64,000 bases of DNA from JANMES01 sp038229715 (GTDB taxonomy: Bacteria > Planctomycetota > Phycisphaerae > Tepidisphaerales > Tepidisphaeraceae), in assembly GCA_038229715.1 (NCBI GenBank), contig JBBROD010000007.1:14629-78628 (forward strand). Direction: 5' to 3'. A program made the translations under genes and the position numbers. Numbering within the stretch: the stretch's first letter is position 1; each line of letters begins with the position of its first letter. Of the stretch, positions 25,709-34,118 are shown in pieces. Under the pieces are notes generated by a model. That model was not told where the DNA came from, made no database searches, and saw nothing but the letters and a program-made list of their open reading frames with translations.

Positions 25709-25818
25709 GACCGTACCACGGGCCTCCGGCCCGTGCCGGTGGCGCGCGAACCACCGAAAATGAGCGTTTTTGGCTATTCCGAATCGCCGGCACGGGCCAG
25801 AGGCCCGTGGTACGGTCG
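25709..25818. repeat. GTACCACGGGCCTCCGGCCC palindromic element, copy 2
   Basis: Arms CGACCGTACCACGGGCCTCC and GCCAGAGGCCCGTGGTACGG. Same ends as 15507-15612 with a related core. It sits between the regulator and the histidine kinase. Confidence 0.88.
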
Positions 25819-25898
25819 AGTGTTCCAAGCAATGCGCTGCATCATCTTTCAGACGGACCCGTCAACGGCTTTTCTGACTCCTGCCCACCGCGTACCGC

Positions 25899-26690
25899 TT
25901 ACTGATCCAGCGGCAATGTAAGTGAAAACGCCGTGCCCTTGCCGACTTCGCTCTTTACCGTCAGCCGCCCGCCGTGTTCTTCGGCGATGCGTTTGGTGAT
26001 CGCCAGGCCCAGGCCGGTTCCACCGCGCTTGGTGGAATAGTACGCCTGGAAAATCTTGTCCACCACGTCCGCCGGTATACCCGGGCCGGTGTCGATGATG
26101 TCGATGATCGCGTTATCTCCCTCGCGTCGGGCGGACAGGATGATCTCCCCACCGGCCTCGCCGATCGCCTGGGCGGCGTTGATCATCAGGTTCAGCACCG
26201 ATTGCTTGATCAGCCGCTGATCGACAGAGACGTTGAGCGGCGTTGGCAGCTTCTTCAGCCGGAGCTGGATTTTCTGCAGCTGCGCCTGTGGGGAGAAGAA
26301 ATCGACTAACTCTTCCAGCATTTCTCCGAGCTCGATCGGCTTGCGGTCGATCTCGATCTTGCCGGCGTAGCGGAGGAAGTCGTCGAGAATGTCCTTGAGG
26401 CGAGACGTTTCCCGCCGCACCGTCGCCAGCCGGTTGATCAACCGCGAGTGGGCCGGCTGATGAGGGTCGAGGTCTTCCTGCAGTAGCTGCAGGTTGAGTT
26501 GGACTGTTGAGAGCGGGTTCTTGATCTCATGCGCCAACCCACTGGTCAGCAGGCCAAGCTCGGCCAGCCGCTCGGCATTGAGCGCGCGGCGCTGCATGCG
26601 GTCATACCGCCGCGAATACCCGCGCGCCACCCACGCGGCGACCACCGCAGTGACAAGCAGGCCGACCAGCAAACCCCATAGGAAGTCCAT
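25899..26690 (-). CDS. Sensor histidine kinase
   Basis: About 263 residues, with one N-terminal membrane segment (MDFLWGLLVGLLVTAVVAAW). The dimerisation domain is GLLTSGLAHEIKNPLSTVQL with the phospho-acceptor His, and the ATPase domain has NLMINAAQAIGEAG, DIIDTGPGIPADV and GGTGLGLAITKRIAEEHGG. No separate sensor domain is visible. I prefer ATG 26690, since the longer frame (to 26822) starts inside a repeat element. Its neighbour at 24263 is an NtrC-type regulator, so the two probably form a sigma-54 two-component system. Confidence 0.9.
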   Translation of the reverse strand: MDFLWGLLVGLLVTAVVAAWVARGYSRRYDRMQRRALNAERLAELGLLTSGLAHEIKNPLSTVQLNLQLLQEDLDPHQPAHSRLINRLATVRRETSRLKDILDDFLRYAGKIEIDRKPIELGEMLEELVDFFSPQAQLQKIQLRLKKLPTPLNVSVDQRLIKQSVLNLMINAAQAIGEAGGEIILSARREGDNAIIDIIDTGPGIPADVVDKIFQAYYSTKRGGTGLGLAITKRIAEEHGGRLTVKSEVGKGTAFSLTLPLDQ

Positions 26691-26736
26691 TCCGGTGAGG
26701 CTATCAGCAATTGCCAAAAAATCGAAGTGCCGCATC

Positions 26737-26928
26737 CGTCGCATGGGCAACTTGCCCATGGATTCGGGTACTCCCGAACGATGGGTCGTACTCGACCCAT
26801 ACAGCACGAGCGAAGCGATCATTGAAGTAGAAAGGGCGTTAGAGTCGCTTACGCGATTGCCTCATGAGCCAAGTACGGCTCATACGCGTGAGTACACGCT
26901 GCATGGGCAAGTTGCCCACGCGACGATT
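26737..26928. repeat. Inverted repeat with GCATGGGCAACTTGCCCATG ends
   Basis: The ends CGTCGCATGGGCAACTTGCC and GGGCAAGTTGCCCACGCGAC are inverse to each other, about 145 bases apart. They resemble the GTCGCATGGGCTACCAGCCC elements inside carB and at 43730. The right end touches the cobA-hemD stop codon. Confidence 0.7.
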
Positions 26929-28478
26929 TAAGGCGTCAGGGCTTCGACGAGTCCCTCGATATTAAACGTCTTCGCCTCCACCGTCGGCGGCAACCCTAAA
27001 TCTCGCAGGGTTTGGCTGGTGATCGGGCCGATGCTGATGATTTTTACGCCGGCGAGTTTGGCTTTGTAGTCAGGTCCTAGCAGGGCGGTGAAGTTTTTTG
27101 CGGTGCTGCTGCTGGTGAACGTGACGGCCGACACTGCATTGGCGGCGATAGCGTCGATCAGTTCCGGCGGTAACGCAGCGGCCGGGCGGGTTTCGTAGAT
27201 GGCGAGGTCTTTTACTTCTGCGGCTTTTTCTGTGATCAGCCGCTCGCGCAGCAGCGGGCGGGCGATGTCGGCGCGGAGCAGTAGGAACTTCTTGCCGGCC
27301 ACGCCGAGCTTGGCTAGTTCGTCCGCCAGCGCTTCGGCGACGAACGCCTGCGGGCAGAGGTCGACCTTCAGGCCGAGCTGATTGCGAACGGCGTCGGCGG
27401 TCGCGCTGCCGATGACGGCGATCTTGGCCTTGCCGAAGATTCGCACGTCCGCGTCGATGGCGAGCAGCCGTTTCTTCGCCGCTTCCACGCCGCTGGCGCT
27501 GGTGAAGATGATCCAGTCGAACTCGCCGGCCCGCATGAGCGACGCATCCACCGCCGACCAATCGGCCGGCTCGGCGATTTCGATCGTTGGCGCCTCAATC
27601 ACGTTCGCGCCCAGGTCTTCCAACTGCGATGACAGCTCGCTCGCCTGCTGCCGCGTGCGGGTGACGACGATCGTCTGCCCGAACAGCGGGCGGGTTTCAA
27701 ACCAGTTCATCTGCTCGCGCAGCGAGACCACTTGCCCGACGATCGTAATCGCCGGCGGCTTCAGCCCGGCTTGGGCGACGACGTCTGCCAGCGTGCCGAC
27801 CGTCGCGACGACCGTCTGCTGGTCCGGGCGCGTGCCCCAGCGGATGGTGGCGGCCGGGGTGTTCGGGTCCTTGCCGTGCTCGATCAGCTTCGCGCAAATC
27901 CGCGGCAATGATTTCACACCCATGTAAAACGCCACGCACGGGAGCTTGGCGATGACGTCCCAGTCGATATCGCTCGAACCGGCGGCAGCGCCGCGGGCTT
28001 TGGCGGCGTCGTCTTTGTAGTCCTCTTCCTTCTCGTGGCCGGTGATGAACGTGAAGCTGGAATTGAAATCGCGATGCGTAACCGGAATGCCCGCGTAAGC
28101 CGGCCCGGCTATCGCGGCGGTGATGCCCGGCACCACTTCAAACGCCACGCCGGCGTTTTTGAGCGCGAGGCATTCCTCACCGCCGCGGCCGAAGATAAAC
28201 GGGTCGCCGCCTTTGAGTCGAACGACCTGCTTGCCGGCCAATCCCTGCTCGACGAGCACCGCGTTAATCTGGTCCTGCGTCATCGAATGGCTGGCCGCCA
28301 TCTTGCCGACGTATATTTTTTGCGCGTCGGGGCAATGCACCAGCAGGCGAGAATTGGCGAGGTAGTCGTAGACCACCACGTCGGCTAGGGCCAATAATCT
28401 CGCGCCTTTAACGGTCAAAAGCCCCGGATCGCCGGGCCCGGCGCCGACGAGGCACACTTTTCCTGAAGTGCTGCTCAC
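26928..28478 (-). CDS. Fused uroporphyrinogen-III methyltransferase / uroporphyrinogen-III synthase
   Basis: 516-residue bifunctional enzyme. Residues about 1-255 are a SAM-dependent uroporphyrinogen-III C-methyltransferase (CobA/SUMT): VCLVGAGPGDPGLLTVKGAR, RLKGGDPFIFGRGGEE and PGITAAIAGPAYAGIPVTHR. The rest is the HemD-type uroporphyrinogen-III synthase (PLFGQTIVVTRTRQQASELS; DWIIFTSASGVEAAKKR; AVTFTSSSTAKNFTALLG). It closes hydroxymethylbilane to uroporphyrinogen III and methylates it to precorrin-2, at the branch to sirohaem or B12. Such fusions are known. Confidence 0.95.
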   Translation of the reverse strand: MSSTSGKVCLVGAGPGDPGLLTVKGARLLALADVVVYDYLANSRLLVHCPDAQKIYVGKMAASHSMTQDQINAVLVEQGLAGKQVVRLKGGDPFIFGRGGEECLALKNAGVAFEVVPGITAAIAGPAYAGIPVTHRDFNSSFTFITGHEKEEDYKDDAAKARGAAAGSSDIDWDVIAKLPCVAFYMGVKSLPRICAKLIEHGKDPNTPAATIRWGTRPDQQTVVATVGTLADVVAQAGLKPPAITIVGQVVSLREQMNWFETRPLFGQTIVVTRTRQQASELSSQLEDLGANVIEAPTIEIAEPADWSAVDASLMRAGEFDWIIFTSASGVEAAKKRLLAIDADVRIFGKAKIAVIGSATADAVRNQLGLKVDLCPQAFVAEALADELAKLGVAGKKFLLLRADIARPLLRERLITEKAAEVKDLAIYETRPAAALPPELIDAIAANAVSAVTFTSSSTAKNFTALLGPDYKAKLAGVKIISIGPITSQTLRDLGLPPTVEAKTFNIEGLVEALTP

Positions 28479-28585
28479 ATCTGCTCCGATAAATCAAAAT
28501 GACACATTGGGTAAACCTTGCGGCTCTGCCTGCCGATCAAAAGAACGTTACCGCATTGCTATTTAAGCATAGCAGGAGTGAAGCG

Positions 28586-28936
28586 ATGGTTGCAGTCCTC
28601 AAAATGCCGAATCCGTTCAAGCAGGCCGATGGCGCCGAACGCCGAGTGTTTCCCCGCAAGGAAATCCACGCCCGCGTGGAGAGCAAGCGGGTTGATCACT
28701 CGATCGAAGCCCGCCAGCATCCGCACCTGAGCCTCGCGCTGCGCGATCTCTCGCTCGGCGGTTTGAGCGCGATCAGCGACATCGCCATCAAGGCCGGCGA
28801 GCGCCTGAGCGTGTTCTTCCCGCCGCAAGGTGGAAACCGCGGCTGGGACGCTTTCGGCCGAGTCATCCGCTGCGACCCGAGCGGCATGGGCTACCGTCTT
28901 GCGGTGGAATTCGACCCGCTGCCGATGGCGGCGTGA
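28586..28936 (+). CDS. PilZ-domain protein
   Basis: 116 residues. The PilZ c-di-GMP-binding motifs are present: RRVFPRKE (RxxxR-type) near residue 20 and DLSLGGLSA (D-x-S-x-x-G) about 35 residues later, with IRCDPSGMGYRLAVEF at the end. It binds c-di-GMP and relays the signal. ATG 28586 has AGGAG six bases upstream; the earlier ATG at 28499 has none. It is divergent from cobA-hemD. Confidence 0.88.
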   Translation: MVAVLKMPNPFKQADGAERRVFPRKEIHARVESKRVDHSIEARQHPHLSLALRDLSLGGLSAISDIAIKAGERLSVFFPPQGGNRGWDAFGRVIRCDPSGMGYRLAVEFDPLPMAA

Positions 28937-28937
28937 A

Positions 28938-29022
28938 TCAAACCCGAAATCCAAGAGAATCAAAAGCCTGAATGACGAAGGACGCTGTCCTTCGTCATTC
29001 AGGTTTTTTCATTCGGATTTTT
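28938..29022. repeat. Palindromic relative of the CCGAATGACGAA repeat
   Basis: CCTGAATGACGAAGGACGCT and GTCCTTCGTCATTCAGGTTT form a hairpin between two convergent genes, shared in wording with the array at 23934-24256. The hairpin followed by T-rich sequence could terminate transcription. Confidence 0.8.
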
Positions 29023-29767
29023 CCATCCACTTTTCCAGGACTTCCACATACCGAGGCGACACGTCTTCCGACGGATGCCGGATCGCGAACTTGCGGTTGA
29101 TCGCCTGCCAGTGATCCACCGGCCAAGTGCCCAGGTGCTCGCCCCAGACGCCGCTCTTGAGTGATACCAGTCCGTCGTTGTCGCCGTCGATGGCGCTGAT
29201 GACCGAGTGAGAGTGCAGTGCAAAGGCCGGCATCTGATGGCAGGGGCGGGCGCAGGTGATTGAGGCGTAGCGCACGTCGGGATGGTCGGGCACTTCGTCG
29301 TTGAATCGGGCGCAGGCGTCGGTGGTCAGATCAATACCTGCCGAGATGTCCCAACCTAGTTTGCGTACGATCGGGAGCAGGCCGATTCGCTGACCGAGGT
29401 TGCGCTCGATCCAGTCCGCGTACGGCGAGCCGCGGTGGGGCGCGGTAATCGTCAGTATCGCCGCCACATGGCGGGCCATGCCCAGTTTGCTCACGATGTA
29501 CCGCGCATCGAGCCCGCCCATGGAGTGGGCGATCAGCAGCACCTTCGCCCGCGGTTGCCCGGCTGATTCGAGGCGATCCAGAATCTGCTGCTTCAATTCT
29601 CTCGACCGCCGCTCGACCGACGCGGTGGGGTGGACGCGCGTCTGGATCACCAGATGCCCGCGATCGGCGATCGCGCGGTCGATCTTACTAAAATACGACA
29701 GCCGCAACGGCCCCAGGCGGATCGCGTCGCGCCCGAACAGGCCGTGATGGAGAACGACGGGAATCAC
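29009..29767 (-). CDS. Lipase/esterase of the alpha/beta-hydrolase fold
   Basis: 252 residues. VVLHHGLFGRD at the N-terminus forms the oxyanion-hole strand and LLIAHSMGGLDARYIVSKLG is the nucleophile elbow (S of A-H-S-M-G). The text TITAPHRGSPYADW is typical of triacylglycerol lipases of the LipA/LipB kind. A candidate acid is in IDGDNDGLVSLKS and the His follows in WPVDHWQAINRK. No signal peptide is visible, unlike secreted relatives. Confidence 0.85.
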   Translation of the reverse strand: MIPVVLHHGLFGRDAIRLGPLRLSYFSKIDRAIADRGHLVIQTRVHPTASVERRSRELKQQILDRLESAGQPRAKVLLIAHSMGGLDARYIVSKLGMARHVAAILTITAPHRGSPYADWIERNLGQRIGLLPIVRKLGWDISAGIDLTTDACARFNDEVPDHPDVRYASITCARPCHQMPAFALHSHSVISAIDGDNDGLVSLKSGVWGEHLGTWPVDHWQAINRKFAIRHPSEDVSPRYVEVLEKWMEKSE

Positions 29768-29783
29768 TGTTTGATTGTGAAGG

Positions 29784-29870
29784 GCGGAGGGTGGATTGTC
29801 GATAGGGCACTGCTATTTACGGGTCCATCTGCGGCCCGCAATCGACAATCCACAATCAATCCGTAAACTA
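29784..29870. repeat. Palindromic repeat with GGATTGTCGAT/ATCGACAATCC arms
   Basis: The GGTGGATTGTCGATAGG and AATCGACAATCCACAATCAA arms enclose about 45 bases between the lipase and carB. It covers most of the divergent intergenic region, which also must hold both promoters. Confidence 0.7.
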
Positions 29871-29901
29871 CCGCGAATTTCCCTTTTGGAAGAAACGAAA
29901 A

Positions 29902-32900
29902 ATGCCACGACGCACCGACATCCACACGATCCTCATCATCGGCTCCGGGCCGATCGTCATCGGCCAGGGCTGCGAGTTTGATTACTCGGGCGTTCAGGCC
30001 TGCCGGGCGCTGAAGGAAGAGGGCTACCGCATCGTCCTGATCAACAGCAACCCCGCCACGATCATGACCGATCCGGAGTTCGCTGACGCGACGTATATCG
30101 AGCCGATTTCACCGGAAGCCGTCGAAAAGATCATCATCCGCGAGAAAGAGCAGGGCTTCCCGATCGACGCCGTCCTGCCCACGCTCGGCGGGCAGACGGG
30201 GTTGAACACGGCCATGTCCTGCTACGACAAGGGCATCTTCCAAAAGTACGGCGTGGAAATGATCGGCGCAAACCGCGACGCCATCCACCGCGGCGAAGAC
30301 CGACAGGTGTTCAAAGACCTGATGCTCAAGATCGGCCTGAATGTGCCGCGCAGCGGCGTCGTTCACAACATGGACGACGCCCGCAAGGTGCTGAAAGACA
30401 TCGGCCTGCCGCTGATCATCCGCCCGGCGTTCACGCTCGGCGGCACGGGCGGGGGGATCGCCTACAACATCGAGGAATTTGAAGACATCGTGATGCGCGG
30501 CATTGATGCTTCGCCGGTGAATGAGATTTTGATTGAAGAAAGCGTGATCGGCTGGAAGGAGTACGAGATGGAAGTCGTCCGCGATCGCGCCGACAACGCT
30601 ATCATCATCTGCTCGATCGAGAACATCGACGCGATGGGCGTGCATACGGGAGACAGTATCACCGTCGCGCCGATCCAGACGCTGACCGACAAGGAATACC
30701 AGAAGATGCGCGACGCGAGCATCGCCGTCATCCGGGCGGTGGGCGTCGAGACCGGCGGCTCGAACATCCAGTTCGGCATCAACCCGGAAAACGGCGATAT
30801 GGTCGTCATCGAGATGAACCCGCGCGTGTCGCGGTCGTCGGCGCTGGCGAGCAAAGCGACCGGCTATCCGATCGCGAAGATCGCCGCGAAATTAGCGGTA
30901 GGCTATACGCTGGATGAGCTTCCCAACCCGATCACCACTCGCAAGTCGAGCGGTACACGGGCTGGCCACTTAAGTGGCAAGCCCAGTGACGCCCCAAAGA
31001 AGCAAGACTACGAGCTCTACACCAGCGCCTGCTTCGAGCCGACGATCGACTACGTGGTGATCAAGATCCCGCGTTGGACGTTCGAGAAATTCCCCGACGC
31101 CGACGAAACGCTGACGACGCAGATGAAAAGCGTCGGAGAAGCCATGGCGATCGGCCGGACGTTTAAGGAGGCGCTGCAGAAGGGCATTCGCAGCATGGAA
31201 GTGAAGCGGTTCGGCTTCGGGCTGGATAAATACGACAAGTGGCTGAACGCTTCACGTCGCACAGGCAACCAGCCGGTGCCCAGCGCCGCCGCACCTCAGC
31301 ATGGGCTGGTAGCCCATGCGACACGAGACGATTCCGACAAAACCACGCAAGGCGAGTCCCTCGACGGCGAATGGCCGATCCCGACGGATAAGCTCCGCCG
31401 CAAGCTGGCTGTACCGTCGCAGGGGCGGCTGTATTACCTGCGGTATGCGCTCAAGATGGGGTGGACGCTCGATCAGATTTACGAGCTGACGAAGATAGAC
31501 AAGTGGTTTTTGGCGCAGATGAAGGAGTTGGTGGATTTCGAGGACGAACTGGCCGAGATACAGGAGACCTCCCCTCGCTTCATGGACCATCCCAAGACTG
31601 AAGAGCGACGCAAGCAGTTTCATTCGCTCATTCGTCGGGCGAAGCAACTTGGTTATTCTGACGTGCAGTTGAATTCCATCTGGGGCGGTGACCAGGCTCT
31701 GATGCGACACGTCCGTGATGGCGCAGGCGTTAAACCGACCTACAAGTTGGTTGATACCTGTGCCGCCGAGTTCGAAGCATCGACGCCCTATTACTACAGC
31801 ACGTACGAAACGCCGTACACAAGTGTAGGGTCCGCCTTGGCGGACCAGTCTGCGTCGCGGTCCGCCAAGGCGGACCCTACCGCTAAAACGCAAACCGAAG
31901 ATGAAATCCGCCTCACCGACCGCGAAAAAATCATCATCATCGGCGGCGGCCCGAATCGCATCGGCCAGGGGATCGAGTTCGACTACTGCTGCGTGCAGGC
32001 GGCGTTTGCGATGCGGGAACTCGGCATTGAGTCGGTGATGATCAACTCGAACCCGGAAACCGTCAGCACCGATTACGACACTTCCGATCTGCTGTTTTTC
32101 GAGCCGCTGACGCACGAGGACATCCTCAACATCTGCGAGCGGCTCAACGGCAGGCCGTTCGGCGAGAAGGGCGGACTCGTCAAAGGCGTGATCGTGCAGT
32201 TCGGCGGGCAGACGCCGCTGAACCTCGCCAAGGGTTTGCAGGACGCCGGCGTGCCGATCATCGGCACGGAGGTGAAAAACATCGAGGCGGCCGGCGATCG
32301 AGAGCAGTTCCGCGATCTGTTGAAGAAGCTCAACCTCCGCCAACCCGACAACGGCATCGCCCGCAACGTGGCCGATGCCCGGCGGATCGCCAAGGAAGTC
32401 GGCTACCCCGTTCTCGTCCGTCCCAGCTTCGTGCTCGGCGGGCGGGCGATGGAGATCGTCTCCGACGAAGAGCAACTCAACTACTACATGGCCCACGCGG
32501 TGGAAGCGTCGACCATCGTCGATGCCCCGATCCTCGTCGATAAATTCCTGGATAACGCGACGGAAGTGGATGTCGACTGCCTGGCCGACTTTACTCCCTC
32601 TCCCCGGAGGGGTGAGGGGGGAAACTCTCGAACTTCTGATCCCGGTCAGCAGGCGAACGTCTCGCCCCTCACCCCAGCCCTCTCCCCTCACGGGGAGAGG
32701 GAGCCAGACGGCCAAGCCATCATCATCGGCGTGATGGAGCACATCGAAGAGGCCGGCATTCACTCCGGCGATTCCGCCTGTGCGCTGCCTCCGTACTCGC
32801 TGTCGAAGGAAATCGTGGTTCGTCTGAAAGAGCAATCGAAGGCGCTGGCCAAGGCGCTGGCGGTTTGCGGGCTGATGAACGTGCAGTACGCGATCAAGGA

Positions 32901-33624
32901 CAACGAGATTTACGTGATCGAAGTGAATCCCCGCGCCAGCCGAACCGTGCCGTTCGTCAGCAAAGCCACCGGCGTGCCGTGGGCGAAGATCGCCGCGAAG
33001 GTGATGGCGGGCAAGACGCTCAAGGAACTCGGCGTGACCGAGCAGCCCGATCCCAAGCACGTCAGCGTGAAGGAAGTGGTTTTTCCATTCACCAAGTTCC
33101 CGGGTGTCGACATCATCCTCGGGCCGGAGATGCGCAGCACTGGCGAGGTGATGGGGATCGACGAAACGTTCGAGCTGGCGTTCGCAAAATCGCAAATCGC
33201 CGCGGGTACGGTGCTGCCGACCAAGGGCACGGTCTTCATCAGCGTGCGCGACGCGGACAAGTCGGCGATCATCCCGATCGCCAAGGCCTTCGCGGCCAGC
33301 GGGTTTGAAATCATGTCGTCCTCGGGGACTTACGAGGCGTTGAAAGCGGCTGGAGTCACCGCCAAGCGGGTGCAGAAGCTTTCGGAAGGTCGGCCGAACA
33401 TTCAGGACTACATCAAGAATCGCCAAGTGCATCTGATCATCAACACGCCGACGAAGAAGGGCCCCGCGACCGACGAGGGGAAGATCCGCTCGATGGCGGT
33501 GCTGAACAAGGTTCCGATCGTGACGACGATCACCGCAGCCAGCGCGGTTTCGCGGGCGATCAAGGCCCTGCAAACCTCCGGCTGGGGCGTGAAACCGCTC
33601 CAGGCGTATGTGGGGAAGCGATAG
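29902..33624 (+). CDS. carB: Carbamoyl-phosphate synthase large subunit with four in-frame repeat inserts
   Basis: 1240 residues against about 1070 for the family. The two synthetase halves are recognisable: TILIIGSGPIVIGQGCEFDY, PTLGGQTGLN and RPAFTLGGTGGGI first; then KIIIIGGGPNRIGQGIEFDY, VRPSFVLGGRAMEIV and MNVQYAIKDNEIYVIEVNPR; and the C-terminal allosteric region after about residue 1090. It makes carbamoyl phosphate from glutamine-derived ammonia, bicarbonate and two ATP for arginine and pyrimidines. Roughly 170 extra residues come from four palindromic elements in frame at residues ~348-375, ~450-480, ~640-660 and ~897-935. All flanking catalytic segments stay intact. carA is not in the window. 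Confidence 0.96.
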   Translation: MPRRTDIHTILIIGSGPIVIGQGCEFDYSGVQACRALKEEGYRIVLINSNPATIMTDPEFADATYIEPISPEAVEKIIIREKEQGFPIDAVLPTLGGQTGLNTAMSCYDKGIFQKYGVEMIGANRDAIHRGEDRQVFKDLMLKIGLNVPRSGVVHNMDDARKVLKDIGLPLIIRPAFTLGGTGGGIAYNIEEFEDIVMRGIDASPVNEILIEESVIGWKEYEMEVVRDRADNAIIICSIENIDAMGVHTGDSITVAPIQTLTDKEYQKMRDASIAVIRAVGVETGGSNIQFGINPENGDMVVIEMNPRVSRSSALASKATGYPIAKIAAKLAVGYTLDELPNPITTRKSSGTRAGHLSGKPSDAPKKQDYELYTSACFEPTIDYVVIKIPRWTFEKFPDADETLTTQMKSVGEAMAIGRTFKEALQKGIRSMEVKRFGFGLDKYDKWLNASRRTGNQPVPSAAAPQHGLVAHATRDDSDKTTQGESLDGEWPIPTDKLRRKLAVPSQGRLYYLRYALKMGWTLDQIYELTKIDKWFLAQMKELVDFEDELAEIQETSPRFMDHPKTEERRKQFHSLIRRAKQLGYSDVQLNSIWGGDQALMRHVRDGAGVKPTYKLVDTCAAEFEASTPYYYSTYETPYTSVGSALADQSASRSAKADPTAKTQTEDEIRLTDREKIIIIGGGPNRIGQGIEFDYCCVQAAFAMRELGIESVMINSNPETVSTDYDTSDLLFFEPLTHEDILNICERLNGRPFGEKGGLVKGVIVQFGGQTPLNLAKGLQDAGVPIIGTEVKNIEAAGDREQFRDLLKKLNLRQPDNGIARNVADARRIAKEVGYPVLVRPSFVLGGRAMEIVSDEEQLNYYMAHAVEASTIVDAPILVDKFLDNATEVDVDCLADFTPSPRRGEGGNSRTSDPGQQANVSPLTPALSPHGEREPDGQAIIIGVMEHIEEAGIHSGDSACALPPYSLSKEIVVRLKEQSKALAKALAVCGLMNVQYAIKDNEIYVIEVNPRASRTVPFVSKATGVPWAKIAAKVMAGKTLKELGVTEQPDPKHVSVKEVVFPFTKFPGVDIILGPEMRSTGEVMGIDETFELAFAKSQIAAGTVLPTKGTVFISVRDADKSAIIPIAKAFAASGFEIMSSSGTYEALKAAGVTAKRVQKLSEGRPNIQDYIKNRQVHLIINTPTKKGPATDEGKIRSMAVLNKVPIVTTITAASAVSRAIKALQTSGWGVKPLQAYVGKR
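30959..30984 (+). repeat. Palindromic insert 1 in carB
   Basis: GGGCT-GGCCACTTAAGTGGC-AAGCCC is a near-perfect palindrome centred on CTTAAG. It is translated as part of a stretch (RAGHLSGKPSDAPKKQDYE) with no counterpart in ordinary CarB, where VGYTLDEL is soon followed by FEPTIDYVV. The frame stays open. Confidence 0.8.
31256..31322 (+). repeat. Palindromic insert 2 in carB, GTCGCATGGGCTACCAGCCC family
   Basis: Ends GTCGCACAGGCAACCAGCC and GGGCTGGTAGCCCATGCGAC, translated as NASRRTGNQPVPSAAAPQHG and onward, about 30 residues not expected in CarB. An intergenic copy of the same family lies at 43730-43793, which shows that this is a dispersed element and not a gene-specific loop. Confidence 0.85.
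31825..31880 (+). repeat. Palindromic insert 3 in carB
   Basis: A perfect 22-bp inverted repeat beginning GTAGGGTCCGCC and ending GGCGGACCCTAC around a 12-base loop. It is translated as VGSALADQSASRSAKADPT between the conserved YYYSTYE and KIIIIGGGPNR segments, that is, between the two halves of the enzyme. Confidence 0.88.
32594..32703 (+). repeat. Palindromic insert 4 in carB
   Basis: The ends CTCCCTCTCCCCGGAGGGG and CCTCACGGGGAGAGGGAG enclose about 70 bases. It is translated as TPSPRRGEGGNSRTSDPG, then VSPLTPALSPHGERE, splitting the conserved DVDCLADF...GVMEHIEEAG segment in the second ATP-grasp half. The shorter relative at 9725-9768 lies outside genes. Confidence 0.88.
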
Positions 33625-34118
33625 CGTAGCGGGCCCGTTGTGGATAACGCTTCCCGTAACACGCGCCCCCGCTGCTTTGTCCGATCCCGTCCGCATCGCG
33701 AGCATCGTCATCCTGAGATACTCCGAAGGATCTCGGATTGCGAGCGGCATTCGGCGTCAGAGATCCTTCGGAGTACCTCAGGATGACGTGGCTTGAAGGA
33801 TTGGGCCTAAGCCGCTGGCTCGTGTTGCGGGAACCGTTATCGAAAAGCGTTTCCGCCGACCTAAACTCTCTGTTTATCGGTCCATCCCTGCGATTCTTAG
33901 TGCTGAATTCTATCGCTCCACATTAAGTCGATCTCCAACCACGCCGATGGAAGGGAGTGTGGTGATCGCGCGGTTTGTTCCGCACATATCACACACGATA
34001 GGCGGCCGATCGAATGTTGAACACGATCGAACGCCCGGGGGTGATCGAAACATGAAAGTCGGCGGCCCGTGGGGCTTGCCTTGGTTGAAACTCGTATCGC
34101 CTGTTGATGGAGATGCAT
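33625..34118 (+). other. Intergenic region upstream of the pseudopilin/secretion locus
   Basis: About 490 bases between carB and the first pseudopilin gene. Apart from the palindromic element at 33706-33788 I see no gene and no confident promoter hexamers. The promoter of the whole 34-52 kb locus should lie in the second half. Confidence 0.5.
33706..33788. repeat. GTCATCCTG...AGGATCTCG palindromic element, copy 2
   Basis: ATCGTCATCCTGAGATACTC and its inverse GGAGTACCTCAGGATGACG flank a core with GCGAGCGGCATTCGGCG. Same family as 18136-18224. Confidence 0.85.

Noticed and set aside
25628..25828. N-terminal extension of the NtrC-type regulator
   Set aside because: It reads through the palindromic element at 25709; the receiver starts normally at ATG 25627.
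26691..26822. N-terminal extension of the histidine kinase
   Set aside because: Codons come from the repeat at 26737; the membrane segment starts at ATG 26690.
31252..33750. 832-codon ORF on the minus strand
   Set aside because: It is the mirror of carB: high GC at third positions keeps the antisense frame open. Sense-strand motifs are decisive.
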